From Owenia fusiformis (taxonomy: Eukaryota > Annelida > Polychaeta > Sabellida > Oweniidae): 64,000 nucleotides of DNA. Of this stretch, positions 38,500 through 50,253 are shown in pieces. How positions within the stretch are numbered: position 1 is the stretch's first letter; each line of letters opens with the position of its first letter. Under the pieces are notes generated by a model. The model worked only from the letters and a program-made list of their open reading frames with translations, was not told the DNA's origin and did no database searches. Location of the stretch: NCBI GenBank assembly GCA_903813345.2, contig CAIIXF020000011.1:31984166-32048165 (forward strand), given 5' to 3'. The position numbers and the translations under genes were made by a program.

Positions 38500-39320
38500 G
38501 TGTCTTATATCGATAGACTCTACCATTTCTTGTGATCTTATTCTTCTTATATTTGAAGACAGTGTTCTATATCAGTAAATAAACAGTGCTATATTAGCAT
38601 ATGATATTCTATAGTATTATACTGAGTCCTATATTAGTAAACAGTGTCCTTTATAGAGGAGTGTCTTCAAAAAGTATTAGACTGTATCCTATATTAGTAA
38701 ACAGTGCTCCATATTAGTAGAGTGTCTTCAAAAGTAGAATGCTGTATCCTTTATTAGTAAATAGTATCCTATATTAGTATATGGTCTTCTATAGTAGTAG
38801 ACTGTATCCTATACTAGTATTAGTAAACAGTGTCCTATATCAGTAGAGTGTCTTCAAATGTTATATACTGTATCCTATATTAGTAAACAGTGTCCTATAT
38901 TAGCATATGATATTCTAGTATTAGACTGTATCCTATATTAGTAAACAGTGCTCCATATTAGCTGAGTGTCTTCAAAAGTAGAATACTGTATCCTATATTA
39001 GTAAATAGTGTCCTATATTAGTATTTGGTCTTCTATAGTATTAGACTGTATCCTATATTAGTAAACAGTGCTCCATATTAGTAGAGTGTTTTCAAAAGTA
39101 GAATACTGTATCCTATATTAGTAAATAGTGTCCTATATTAGTATATGGTCTTCTATAGTAGTAGACTGTATCCTGTATTAGTAAACAGTGTCCTATCTTA
39201 GCTGAGTGTCTTCAAAAGTAGAATACTGTATCCTATATTAGTAAATAGTGTCCTATATTAGTATTTGGTCTTCTATAGTAGTAGACTGTATCCTATATTA
39301 GTAAACAGTGTCCTAGTATA
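38500..39320. repeat. Minisatellite with 120-bp higher-order unit
   Basis: Degenerate 60-bp repeats of the form ACTGTATCCTATATTAGTAA pair up into a 120-bp unit (one half with AACAGTGCTCC and GAGTGTCTTC, the other with AATAGTGTCC and GGTCTTCTATAG). Homologous points at about 38925, 39045, 39165 and 39285 are exactly 120 bp apart. It begins about 350 bp after the HMG-box stop codon. Confidence 0.8.
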
Positions 39321-39401
39321 GTGCGATACAAATTGTTCAAGCAACAGCCTACAGTAAGATGTTTTATGGTGTTTCATTATGCCAGCAATAAATACCATTT
39401 A

Positions 39402-40496
39402 CAGAGTGGGCCAATAGAAACTGGAACATTTTTCTTTTAATTCTATTCTCTTTATTTTTGCAGTTCAATCCACAAAAATTCAGATACTGGTAAAATGATT
39501 ATTTGTGAAAATGTTAAAGATAAAAAAATGTATGTATGATTAATTTTGGCTTGTCATGGTCATGATCCATATACTGTGTGCGTCATGAAAAATTTCCAAA
39601 TTTTCTCTGCTTGAGACATCATTGCTGAAAATACAGTATCTCATACTATACAATATATGCCCTTCAAATGGTCTCAACACAATTTCCATCAATTAAAACA
39701 TGTAGTCACTCTAAGAGAAGCTAGACATGTCTCCCTTAGATAATATGACTTAACCGACTTCAGCTTTTTTCAAAACTGGCACAATATGTCTCAAAACCTG
39801 TCATTAAACCCAAGCATGACTGTCAAATACAGCTCAGACTGATTGTTCAGGTGGGTGGAGGACATGTTCCTGTAATTAAATGTTGAGCTTGTATATTCAT
39901 ATTTACAGAATGACAATGAATTGTTCTTCAATTTTCTAAAGTATTGAAGATAATATAATACATGACTAACAAAAAAGTTACAATTGATGAAAATGTTCCA
40001 ATTTTTTTACTCAACACAAAGGTTTCCTGAACTTGTCTGCCACCTACCTGAACAATCAGTCTGAGCTGTTTTTGGCGGTCATCCATGGCTTACATACTGT
40101 CACTTATTATGCCAGTTTTGAAAAAGAGTTGAGGTCAGTTAAGCTATATTATTCAAGGTAGACATGTCTTGCTTCTCTTAGAGATAACTACATATAATTC
40201 TAATTGATGGAAATTGTGATAAGACCATTTGAAGGGTACATATTGAATTGTATGAAAGATACTGTATTTTCAGCAGTGATGTCTCGAGCAGAGAAAATTT
40301 GGAAATTTTTCATGAGGCACGCAGTATACAGATCATGACCATGACAAGCCAAAATTAATCATACATACATACTTTAATCTTTAACATTTTCACAAATAAT
40401 CATTTTACCAGTATCTGAATTTTTGTGGATTGAACTGCAAAAATAAAGAGAATGGAATAGATAGAAAAATGTTCCAGTTTTTATTGGCCCACCCGG
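39402..40496. mobile_element. 1.1-kb TA-flanked foldback MITE
   Basis: The ends are CAGAGTGGGCCAATAG (39402) and ATTGGCCCACCCGG (to 40496), each next to TA. Arms of about 480 bp (39402-39890 and 40010-40496) pair throughout, for example GATTGAACTGCAAAAATAAA at 40426 with its complement near 39450. A short non-paired centre lies at about 39890-40010. There is no transposase; a mariner-family enzyme would have moved it. Confidence 0.82.
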
Positions 40497-40499
40497 TAC

Positions 40500-41070
40500 A
40501 TGTAGCTACACTGAATAAGGAAACTTTTATTGTGCTGCATTATGGTGCTCATTGTGGTGCACATTATACTACTTCAGTATATTGCTTTATAATGGTACAT
40601 CATTTAATGTCTTGCCAGCTATAGATAGCATTAGCAGTACTAACGGAGGAAAAATTTCATGGTGCTAAATTTTAGTGTTACATTATGATGCTTCACTTTT
40701 GCTCAAATTTATGGTGCTACAACATAATGCTTTATTATGGTGGTTCATTTTGTTTTTTAGTGTCTCACTAGCAATACTAAATGAGGAAACTTATGGTGCT
40801 CATTTTGGCTCACATTTATGGTGCTTCATCATAATGCTTTATTATGGTTCTTCATTTGTTTTTTTTAGTGTCTCGCAAGCAATGCATAGCATTTAGCAAT
40901 ACTAAAAAACGAGGAAACTTTTATGGTGCTACATTATGGTGTTTCACTTTGGCATACATTTGTGATGCTTCATTGTGTTAACAATGGCTCCATCTCTTAC
41001 ATTGTACACTAGTAGGCCTCAAGCCGTAGTGTTTGATGATACTGACTGAAGGAGCCATTTTATGGTGCTT
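40500..41070. repeat. Degenerate ATGGTGCT-type repeat
   Basis: Short motifs such as TTATGGTGCT, TTCACTTT and CATAATGCTTTATTATGG recur many times. Period is irregular. No coding potential is evident. Confidence 0.45.
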
Positions 41071-42008
41071 GTTTAGGATTAAACCAGATCAATTTTGATT
41101 TTAGATTAAATCGTAAGAGTTTAGTCTGTTTATAAATACTGTATATAATAGTAAAACTTGCCAATATTTTTTAGTATTACATTGATATATTTTAGTGTGA
41201 AGTTATTCATTGAAGTTGATAAGCAGAAGTAAGTCATAATTTCCTGACTAGTCAGATTATATATATGTTTGTCATTTAAGTAGACAGTAGAATCTCTTTT
41301 TGTACTGTTTTTGTACTTCAATCTCTGGATTAGTGAATCTCAAGAATTGTTAACTCAGGAATTTATTTATGTCAGATATTGTTTACATCAAAAAAGTTCT
41401 ACCTGTGAATCATTTACATAAAATCTGGAGTTATTTACACCAGGAATGAATGCATAATTTGAGAATTGTTCCTTGGTTTTCCATATTACAGTGTGTAAGG
41501 AAGATGAAGATTATTTCATTGAGGGAACATTGTCTCTATGATTTGATGATTGGATATTTGTTTACTAAGAACAAAAACCAGATGTTACTTTTTTTGTGGA
41601 AAGCAGGTCAATCTTAATCCCACTATTTTTTCAATTTATTCTTAATGTCTAATAATAGGACAGTCAGGAAATCTGGCTGCTTTAAAAAAAACTTTGTGTT
41701 TAAGAATTCATATTTCTTGAAATTTGTGTTGGAAACTTGTACTATGTACTATTATTCTGTATTTAGCAATATATATTATATTCCCACAATACGCACATAT
41801 CTTTATTGTTAAATATGTAGTGAAAACAGAATTCTAGAAAGTACTAGAAAGCCAAACCTTTCTAGTACTTCACTCATCTTGCTGATCAAAAATAAGTTAG
41901 TTTGTCATATAAGTAGGTCTACATAGAGGTATAATGTTCTATTTAATTTCATAACGATTGTCTGCTATATCCCTGCCATCTCTTTTGTTTCCCGGGTGTT
42001 CCGTCTTA

Positions 42009-44520
42009 TTACACCGATACAACTGATTTCACTACATTGTTTACTTGGTCCCCCAAACTGGTGAATAAAGGGAGTGTCCATGATAAATCGTCCAATGCCT
42101 CATGGTCCATTTGAACAAATGCCAAGAGCTACAAGCAAAGTAATCTATTAAGTAATGTTCCCATGGATTAACATGGTCTCATAAGTCTGTCATATACATG
42201 TAGCTGTCATAAAAGGGACTTGAGGACAACTAGAAAAACAGCAACTCATGGAGTAGCAAATCCCACCGAACAAAATTGTAATTGTTTAAATTCACATGAT
42301 TACAGTTATACTGATATCGTATGCTTAACATTAGCAAAATTCACACAATGTTAAAAAATTGATATCGTTTTTACATGGGCTTTCAACTAGAGGTCGAAAC
42401 TTAATAAAATAAAGATTTCAGATTTTAGTTCAGTTTTCAATTGTACATACCCTTTTCACCCCTGCAACTTTGTATAATGTGCCCAGAAAATCACCCTTCG
42501 CTATTCCTCCAAGGACAACTCGGGCCTCTTCTTTCCAAATATGGCGAAACTCTTCAAACGTTCTCCCTTTATTTTATGAAAAGAAATGCCAATGAGCGAG
42601 GCAATACTAGGCCCTCTAATGTAAAGAGATTTTATGAAAGGAAATACCCATTGGCTGTAAACTTCATCTTCGAATTACAAATACGATCATTTATTTAAGG
42701 CGATGACTCCATTGACCTACCTTGGTATCCATAGGATACATCCATCCACATCGCTGTTTTGTTTGAGTCGATTTGTGGACCGGGCAACCCGTCTAAAATG
42801 CTTTGATCCAATTTCGTGATAGAGCTAGCAAGGTTCTCAATTCTGCGTAAAGGTGTCACTGTCACCTCATAGTGCACGGGTAATAAGCCAATCAGTTTTT
42901 CAAGATCTTCATTTTTAGCAGTATTCACAACTTAAAGACATTGAATATTAAATTCGATTGGAACTTCATTTTTACATTTTTTGACAGAAATTGTCAAGAA
43001 TATACTTTCGTAAAATTTTTGGCGAGGCAGCCATATCTCACCTGCCCATGATCAATTTCTCATATTTTTTACAATCATTTCAGATGATCTAAATGTCTGG
43101 ATTTTGCTTATGTCCAATAAACTTACGTTTTGACCATTCGCCCGAACTTTGAAACTATAATTAAGGAAACTTCAATAAACAGATCCAATCGTGATTACTG
43201 CCTGCACAATGCTTAAAAAGATAATCTAAAGTAACTAACCTGAAACAAAACTGCCTTCTCCTGTTATCTGAAAAGGATTATGAACATTTTAATAGCGACA
43301 TCAAGTGACCTCAAATATATGCGTGCGCCCATGGACTAAAGGGTGTCCCAAGAATAATACCCAAATGAGAAGGAAAAAACGTCCACACATTAAAAGAAAA
43401 TTCATTTTTCAATTAGTAGCTAAAAATCAAAGAAACAGTGAAATATGGATGGTGGTAATAAAACAAACTTTTTTCTAAATCTAAGTGTAAAGTAACCTAG
43501 TGATCTTTTTGATAATTAAATTGTCTGTGATAATTTCAAGAATATTCCTTCATAACTCACAGAGTTAATCTCTGTATATCTCGGTATAACTTTTTGGGAC
43601 ACCCTGTATATACATTTTTAACTTGAACTAGCATCGTCCGAAGCAAAGCCATCTTCTTCGAATTTCTCCCATTTCGGAGACGTTTCAGCATTTCGTTGTT
43701 TTTAGATTTCATGACGAATATTTGGAATCCAGAATTAACTTAGTTTAATAACTGAGACTGGGTTAAATGGTGTAGGTTGAATTTTGTCCAATATATTGGA
43801 TAATTCTAACTCCAGTTTATACTATCCTGCTGTGGGCCAATGAATTAAAATAACACGGCTTTTTTCCTGCCCTTGCAGTGTGACAGTGTGCAGGGAAATG
43901 GATTTATCATGAACCTTTACGCGAACGTGAAAATATAGACCACTGATTCTACGGTTGAACGCGTACCTTATAAGACCTCTAAATGAAATATAGATTTGTC
44001 GTGAAATCGCTAAAAAATCATTCGACATTAGTCCATGACCACAAAAATTATTTACGTAATGTTTACGATTGAAAACCCAGATATACTCCAGATAATAGGA
44101 AGTTTAAGCTTGCATGTAAAATCGAAACGTCAACGCCAATATGTATGACCAATCGCCCATACAAATCCATCGCTTAGATATTTTTCGTTTACGTTTCGGT
44201 TGTGAAAAACTCCCTAATAATAAGTATAAAACACATCGATCCCTACCCATTGCCTTGAAAAATGTTATTATACAAACTTCACTACCATAATCATTTGTGC
44301 AACTAGATTTTTAGTGTTTATTTTTTGGAAAGTATACACACAGATATTGAACACTAACCTTGAACAGGTATTCGATGATATTTTCCATCTCCAGTTGAAC
44401 TGCAGTTTTCCACTTTTGTATCTCGGTATTCAAAGTCTTTAGGACATCTTCATATGTAACTGCATCATTATGGAACTTTCCATTTTTATTATATGTAAAT
44501 TGAATGAAATAGACTTGCAT
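42009..44520 (-). CDS. Tandem muconolactone-isomerase-like protein
   Basis: Five coding exons (minus): 44359-44520, 43240-43267 (28 bp), 42721-42930, 42451-42566, 42009-42128. Phases agree exactly and give 211 residues from ATG 44520. The protein appears to be two copies of a roughly 95-residue ferredoxin-like unit seen in bacterial muconolactone isomerase: residues 1-94 contain YLFKITGEGSFVSVV ... LEKLIGLLPVHYEVTVTPL, and residues about 118-211 contain LYKVAGVKRLLAFVQ ... ALDDLSWTLPLFTSL. Each half has the G-then-strand, then 'EaL..l..LPlf' helix pattern. Such units form dimeric alpha/beta barrels, so one chain could form a whole barrel. The reaction and substrate are unknown; no signal peptide is seen, so cytosolic is inferred. 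An AATAAA (minus) at 41802-41807 may end the transcript. Confidence 0.72.
43339..43606. mobile_element. 268-bp TA-flanked MITE
   Basis: AAGGGTGTCCCAAGAA (43339) and TTTTTGGGACACCCTG (to 43606) are inverted ends, each bordered by TA. It sits in the first intron of the tandem isomerase-like gene. Confidence 0.72.
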
Positions 44521-45098
44521 TTTTTCGTAATAAAGTTCAATATTCACAAATTTGACCAGCGTGAGTTTTTTGGCATTTGGTTTACCACAGGAACGTATCC
44601 GTTTATATTATTATATACATATGATTATTAATATAAAAGCATCACAATGTTTTTATTTGATAGTCCCTTTGCTTACAATTTCCAAAATACATGTATGAAT
44701 AAAACCCTTGAGCATCTAACTTTTCCCTTTGCACAGTTTTCAGGATTGGATTTTTGAAAAATCATTTTCTCTTCGCATTATTGGGAAAACATTTCGGAAA
44801 CACCCTCATGCTGAATGTTTACTTGTAACCTAGGTGACCATAGAATGGGATGATAACGCAAATGAATTGAAAGTAAAACCTTACAGTAACTCAATATAAC
44901 TCAATTTCAGGTTTTATTGATTGTTCAAAAAACTGATTCCAATGTATTCATTCTAAATGTTTGGCCTTCGGAAATTCCAAACGGTAAGAGCAAAGTTTTA
45001 AGAAAACTTTGCATTCGTTCGACTTCACCCCTGAAAAGAGAGCTTCATCTTCAGTTAATAACTAGACTTTGTGCGCAGGGTAAATTTATTTTTTAACA

Positions 45099-46811
45099 TC
45101 AGTTTAGCACCATACAGTCTCCAAATCTATACTTTCTACTCAAATCTATAATAAACTCGAACCTCAACAAACGATTTTTCAGTTCTTCAATACGACTGTT
45201 AATGAACAGGTTCTTATCCTTCGTGTTCTCATGAGGTAAGTGTGTCAACCAACAGTTCGGCAACACGAGAAATTCATACCCTGCAGCCTTTAGTTCCATT
45301 ATATAACTGACCTTATTCATACCATAAGACCCAAAGCGTTCGTCAAACAGGGGCATATTATCGTGTTTACGTATCACAACATACGGTTCGTATTTGTCTT
45401 GGTACCGATCTATTCCGTAGAGGCTATCTGTGATGTACCAATGTTCATAGTCAGTTGAACTATGAGCACCGGCAGCGTTCTCCCAACGGAATGCCTGGAT
45501 GCGAGGTTTATTACTTTTAACAATGTTGACCAGTTCTTCCTTATTGCTAGGTAAAGTCTCTATTGCGCATGACGTTTTGCATTCGAATGCAGGAACGATA
45601 AACGCTGCTCTGTTGAGGAGGGACTCTTGTCGGGTGGATTTATCGTGGAAGAAGTTGTTTTCCATCACAAGTTCAAACACTTCTTGGAAACTAGGAGAAG
45701 GGACAAAATCGGCGTCAGCTATGAACAAATATTCAGTTTTCACATGGTTCATAGCAGCATTGCGCATCACATTTATTTGATAATATTCATTAGGGTAATT
45801 TCCATATACAAATGTAACGTCACAGTATAGACCTTTTCCTAAATCAAGGTTCAGTATTGTCCCACACGCCGTTTTCTGTCGCTGTTCTTGAACGGCATGT
45901 CCGCCGGTTTCGTCCGCAGGAATATATAACGCCAGAGAAACTGGTCCTTCCCAAATGTTAAGAGTATGTACAACAGTGTCCAAACGATCAATAGACAGTT
46001 GAGCCACCAGTGTCACCGGAGTAGGTGCCGTAGTGTCAAATTTACCATTTGTTATGAGTATGTGGTCCGTTTTAAATTCAGGTACAACGGGGAATGGTGA
46101 AGGAACTTTTGGGCAGGATTCAATAAAGTCAGCTGCCCTAAATTCACGTTCATCCACTTCGATGCTCTTGTACAGAGGAATAATTGGTTTGACGTTAACA
46201 TCACTGAATTTCACGATTCCTTTGTAGCCTTTACACGTTAGTACAATGGTAACACTGGTAACACTGGTGATTGGAGCTTTCTTCTGTGGAATGATGAAGT
46301 CGAGATATGTACGCGTGTACCCAGTTCCCCCGAGAGGAAGCTGCATTTCAACGCTGTCATTGGTTGAGTCGGAATATCGTACAAAAAACATGGCGCCAAA
46401 AAATCGTATCGCTTTACCTCGAGGCTCCGTCATATTTTCCCTATTACTCCAAAGGGAGAAATGAAATCCAGTAAGCGGCGATTCTCGCTTGATGGGAATG
46501 AACAAGTATGTGGATTTGATGCGGTATGGTTTGCACTCTGTAGTGAGGATATTTTTACAGTTATCAATGCCACCTATGCCACAGTCCCTGGCCACTGTCC
46601 ACATCCCCTCATCCTTCATCCACCATCCTTTCTGAGAGGAAAGTCCATATTTGTCCACAATATCCATTGTCGCCAGGTTAACATCCAGTGTTTTGGCGTG
46701 ATTGTTACAAAGGTACATTGCGCCATGGTGTATCACTATTTTCAGCATAAAAAACATACTTAGTCCCAAAAACATAAGTGTTATTGTCCGGTATGTTATT
46801 TTTCGAAACAT
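45099..46811 (-). CDS. GT49-family glycosyltransferase (LARGE/B4GAT1-like), intronless
   Basis: One uninterrupted 570-residue frame from ATG 46811. Residues 9-28 are a single hydrophobic anchor after a short basic tail, the layout of a type II Golgi enzyme. Residues about 248-560 match the Glyco_transf_49 pattern: NVMRNAAMNHVKTEYLFIAD with the metal-binding D366-A-D368, FVPS, AFECK, WYITDSLYG, YEPYVVIRK, FDERFGSYGMNK and LPNCWLTHLPH. In vertebrates this family (B4GAT1 and the LARGE C-terminal half) adds glucuronic acid to matriglycan on dystroglycan; substrate here is not known. Residues about 60-235 are an additional beta-rich-looking region (WSNRENMT, LPLGGTGYTRTYLDF, CKGYKGIVKFSDVNV) not part of B4GAT1 as I know it. 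Minus-strand AATAAA occurs at 44913-44918. Lack of introns suggests an old retrocopy or a normally intronless expansion. Confidence 0.88.
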   Translation of the reverse strand: MFRKITYRTITLMFLGLSMFFMLKIVIHHGAMYLCNNHAKTLDVNLATMDIVDKYGLSSQKGWWMKDEGMWTVARDCGIGGIDNCKNILTTECKPYRIKSTYLFIPIKRESPLTGFHFSLWSNRENMTEPRGKAIRFFGAMFFVRYSDSTNDSVEMQLPLGGTGYTRTYLDFIIPQKKAPITSVTSVTIVLTCKGYKGIVKFSDVNVKPIIPLYKSIEVDEREFRAADFIESCPKVPSPFPVVPEFKTDHILITNGKFDTTAPTPVTLVAQLSIDRLDTVVHTLNIWEGPVSLALYIPADETGGHAVQEQRQKTACGTILNLDLGKGLYCDVTFVYGNYPNEYYQINVMRNAAMNHVKTEYLFIADADFVPSPSFQEVFELVMENNFFHDKSTRQESLLNRAAFIVPAFECKTSCAIETLPSNKEELVNIVKSNKPRIQAFRWENAAGAHSSTDYEHWYITDSLYGIDRYQDKYEPYVVIRKHDNMPLFDERFGSYGMNKVSYIMELKAAGYEFLVLPNCWLTHLPHENTKDKNLFINSRIEELKNRLLRFEFIIDLSRKYRFGDCMVLN

Positions 46812-48554
46812 GATTTCTCTTGAATAACAAGATTAGCCGATATGTAAAACATAAATGAAACTCAGAAGTGAATCTGAAAATACGTCTATATTAGAATTTT
46901 CAGTCGTATCATATGAAACATTATTTGTAGGAACTAAAGCTACTGTTAAAGTTGGATAAACACACACTGCAAGATAAAGATTAATTATTCCAACGGCTGT
47001 AGTCTAGAAGGATATAATGAAGCCAGCCGTCTGTCTGTCCGTTAAGTCAATTTGAACTGAGACAAGATGTATTTCATATTATGCTAGATTAGTTACTAAA
47101 ACGGCAACCGAGTATTCATAAATGTGGTTTCTCAGTTCCTGCTTTTTAATATAGTTTGAACAATTTCTGCAACATAACATTTGATGAATACCTTGGAAAT
47201 GCCACATGAATGGGAAAACCTATTTTATTCGTTAGAATATGCACTACAAAGCGGAGTTACCGTTTTCTAATTGATCTTTACATAATGTACATGCATGGGG
47301 AATTTATAATGTCGATTTATGTTCGGTGGAACGTTGCGACTTTAGGATGTTTATTTCAGATAAATTAGTTTTATGTGCAATAAACATGTGGCCTCTTGTA
47401 ATTTAGAAAATTTCAACCATGTTACTTGTCATTTTTGGAAAATCACATGTCAAAGAAGCATTAATACAAAAGGCCGCACATTTCTTACCCAAACCACAAA
47501 CAATCCAAAATATACTTGTAAACGTTTTGCGTTTAAACGTTTAATGATTTCCATCATGCAATGTGAAATGAAGATGACGGTTTCTTTAAATGTTTGCGAA
47601 GTCTTCTCTCTCATATTTAAAGAGTGGATGTTTCAATGGTACCAATCAGAATTCATAAATATGAAACATATCCTTCGAGACTTAGAGGGTACACCTTAGA
47701 CTTCACCTTACACCTTAATTTTTATTTGTGTTTCATCTACTCCGATTATGTTACTGATACAAAAATACGGCTGCCAAGCGCTCACATTTCTTGAAATTAA
47801 AGTTATGTTGAATGAACGGGTAGTATAGGAATATAATTTTGTTTAATTCAAATTGTTTATTTATTATGAAAACGCTCCCCTTCCGCGAACAACTGTGCAT
47901 TTTCAATGCTTTCTTTTATTATAATCTAAATAGTTTATAAGTCTGTCCAGAGCGCGTCTGTATAGAATTACTAACGCAAACAGACGGTCATAACTGTTTA
48001 TGTACATTCTATAGGATTTCTGGGAAGTTCTGATGTTACAGATAATCTCCGGATTTATATAGTGATTACCACCAACCCCCGACACTAGGGCTTTCACCAA
48101 TTTTTGTCGCATATTATGTAAATAGTTTTGGGATTTTGAGGAACTTATGTATGAGACGCTTTTAAAGCTGTCCCTTCATGTCAATTGTTGTACCGTTGAG
48201 TTGTTGAAACTACTGTTGAAGAAAAAACGTTCGACGTTTTATCAGTTGTTCTGAAGAATGATCATATCTTTGAATCATTTTAGATGTCACTACCGGTATT
48301 ATTTCCTTGCAAGATCAAATTCGGCATAACTAACGGTTGGAATTTACATATCTGGTCGAGTGACGTGATCTCTTCGTTCTTCATCCTAGATCTATCTTGT
48401 TCTCACATGGTCCGTTCTGTCCCTACTGTTCCCACTTTCAACCGTGACAAAAACTTAAGTCCTAATAACAAGCGATTCTTTATTTTGATGGAACGATCTT
48501 GCACTTCCCTCGTATACTGTGCTTCTCTGGCAGTGCGTTTAAATGTATCTTTTG
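46812..48554. other. Intergenic spacer; remnant of the 'CCGTCCGT' repeat
   Basis: No exon is supported. GATATAATGAAGCCAGCCGT with CTGTCTGTCCG (47010-47045) and GAGTTACCGTTTTC (47255) echo the start and end of the repeat at 25628-27060, so 47010-47285 is probably a short relative. The upstream promoter of the GT49 gene should lie in the first part. Confidence 0.45.
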
Positions 48555-50253
48555 GGCATGAACTTGGTGTAAGACCACACGAAATTTAGTGTATTATATG
48601 TATAATATAATATAATATAATATAATATAATATAAAAGTATATATTATATATATAGTTATAATATTATTAAATGGCGTATTATATATATATAATATAAAA
48701 TAATATAAAAGTATATGTTATATATAGTTATGTATTATATTCTTGCAAATGTGTATATGCATATATTTATTTATATATTTGTCTCCTCTGGTCCCCAGTC
48801 CCCAGTCCCCAGTAGTTATATATATATTTATATCGGTCTCCAGTCCCTCCTTTATATATGTTTGTGTATATGCATATACATGCACTTATTTATATATCTG
48901 TCTCCTCTGGTCCCCAGTCCCCAGTCCCCAGTAGCTATATATATATTTATATCGGTCTCCAGTCCCTCCTTTATATATGTTTGTGTATATGCATATACAT
49001 GCACTTATTTATATATCTGTCTCCTCTGGTCCCCAGTCCCCAGTCCCCAGTAGCTATATATATATTTATATCGGTCTCCAGTCCCTCCTTTTTATATGTT
49101 TGTGTATATGCATATACATGCATCTATTTATATATTAGTCTCCTCTGGTCCCCAGTCCCCAGTCCCCAGTTACTATATATATAGGAGAGGTTTTTTTGAA
49201 AAACAATTTTGACTTTAAAGCCCTATAATTGTGTTAAACTTTAAGAAACATATCAATTTTTGTTAAATAAAGTTATCAAATTCAATTCCCTGCCTAACTC
49301 GTATTTTTGCAAGGACTCAGATGGATGGATATTCTGTCATATGACTTGCGGCAAACCTACCATTTCCCATTAACATGGGAATGTCGATTTTAAAAAATTC
49401 ATCAAATTTATCATCGATTTTCGACTTATTGTAATTGAGGAAAAAAATTGAGAAAATTTGGTAATCATGGGGGGCTTTAAAGTCAAAATTGCTTTTCAAA
49501 AAAACCTCTCCTTTATATATACATGTAGTAACTGGGGACTGGGGACTGGGGACCAGAGGAGACTAATATATAAATAGATGCATGTATATGCATATACACA
49601 AACATATATGAAGGAGGGACTGGAGACCGATATAAATATATAGCTCACTGGGGACTGGGGACTGGGGACCAGAGGAGACTAATATATAAATAGATGCATG
49701 TATATGCATATATACAAACATATATAAAGGAGGGACTGGAGACTGATATAAATATATATATAGCTACTGGGGACTGGGGACTGGGGACCAGAGGAGACAG
49801 ATATATAAATAAGTACATGTATATGCATAATATACATACATATATAAAGGAGGGACTGGAGACCGATATAAATATATATATAGCTACTGGGGACTGGGGA
49901 CTGGGGACCAGAGGTGACAGATATATAAATAAGTACATGTATATGCATATACACAAACATATATAAAGGAGGGACTGGAGACCGATATAAATATATAGCT
50001 CACTGGGGACTGGGGACTGGGGACCAGAGGAGACAAATATATAAATAAATACATGCATATACACATTTACAAGAATATAATATTATATATTATATATATG
50101 CACTTATATATATATTTATATTATATTATATATATAATACGCCATTTAATAATATTATATAACTATTATATATAATATATACTTTTATATATTTATATTA
50201 TATTATACATATAATACACTAAATTTCGTGTGGTCTTACACCAAGTTCATGCC
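48555..50253. repeat. 1.7-kb palindrome with minisatellite arms
   Basis: GGCATGAACTTGGTGTAAGA (48555) is matched by its complement ending at 50253; the centre is near 49404. Moving inwards, both arms hold TATAATATAA-type DNA, then units of about 119 bp bearing CTCCTCTGGTCCCCAGTCCC, then GGAGAGGTTTTTTTGAAAAA (49183) matched at about 49490-49511. The left arm has four units (CTCCTCTGG near 48783, 48902, 49021, 49140); the right has five (near 49551, 49669, 49785, 49906, 50021). About 240 bp in the middle do not pair. The open frames in it follow the repeat and are not genes. Confidence 0.85.

Noticed and set aside
45499-46763. Several plus-strand frames of 64-100 codons
   Set aside because: They lie antisense to the 570-codon GT49 frame, which has clear family motifs.
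48715-50066. Frames of 90-139 codons with repeated SPLVPSPQSPV
   Set aside because: They are translations of the 119-bp minisatellite in the palindrome, present on both strands.
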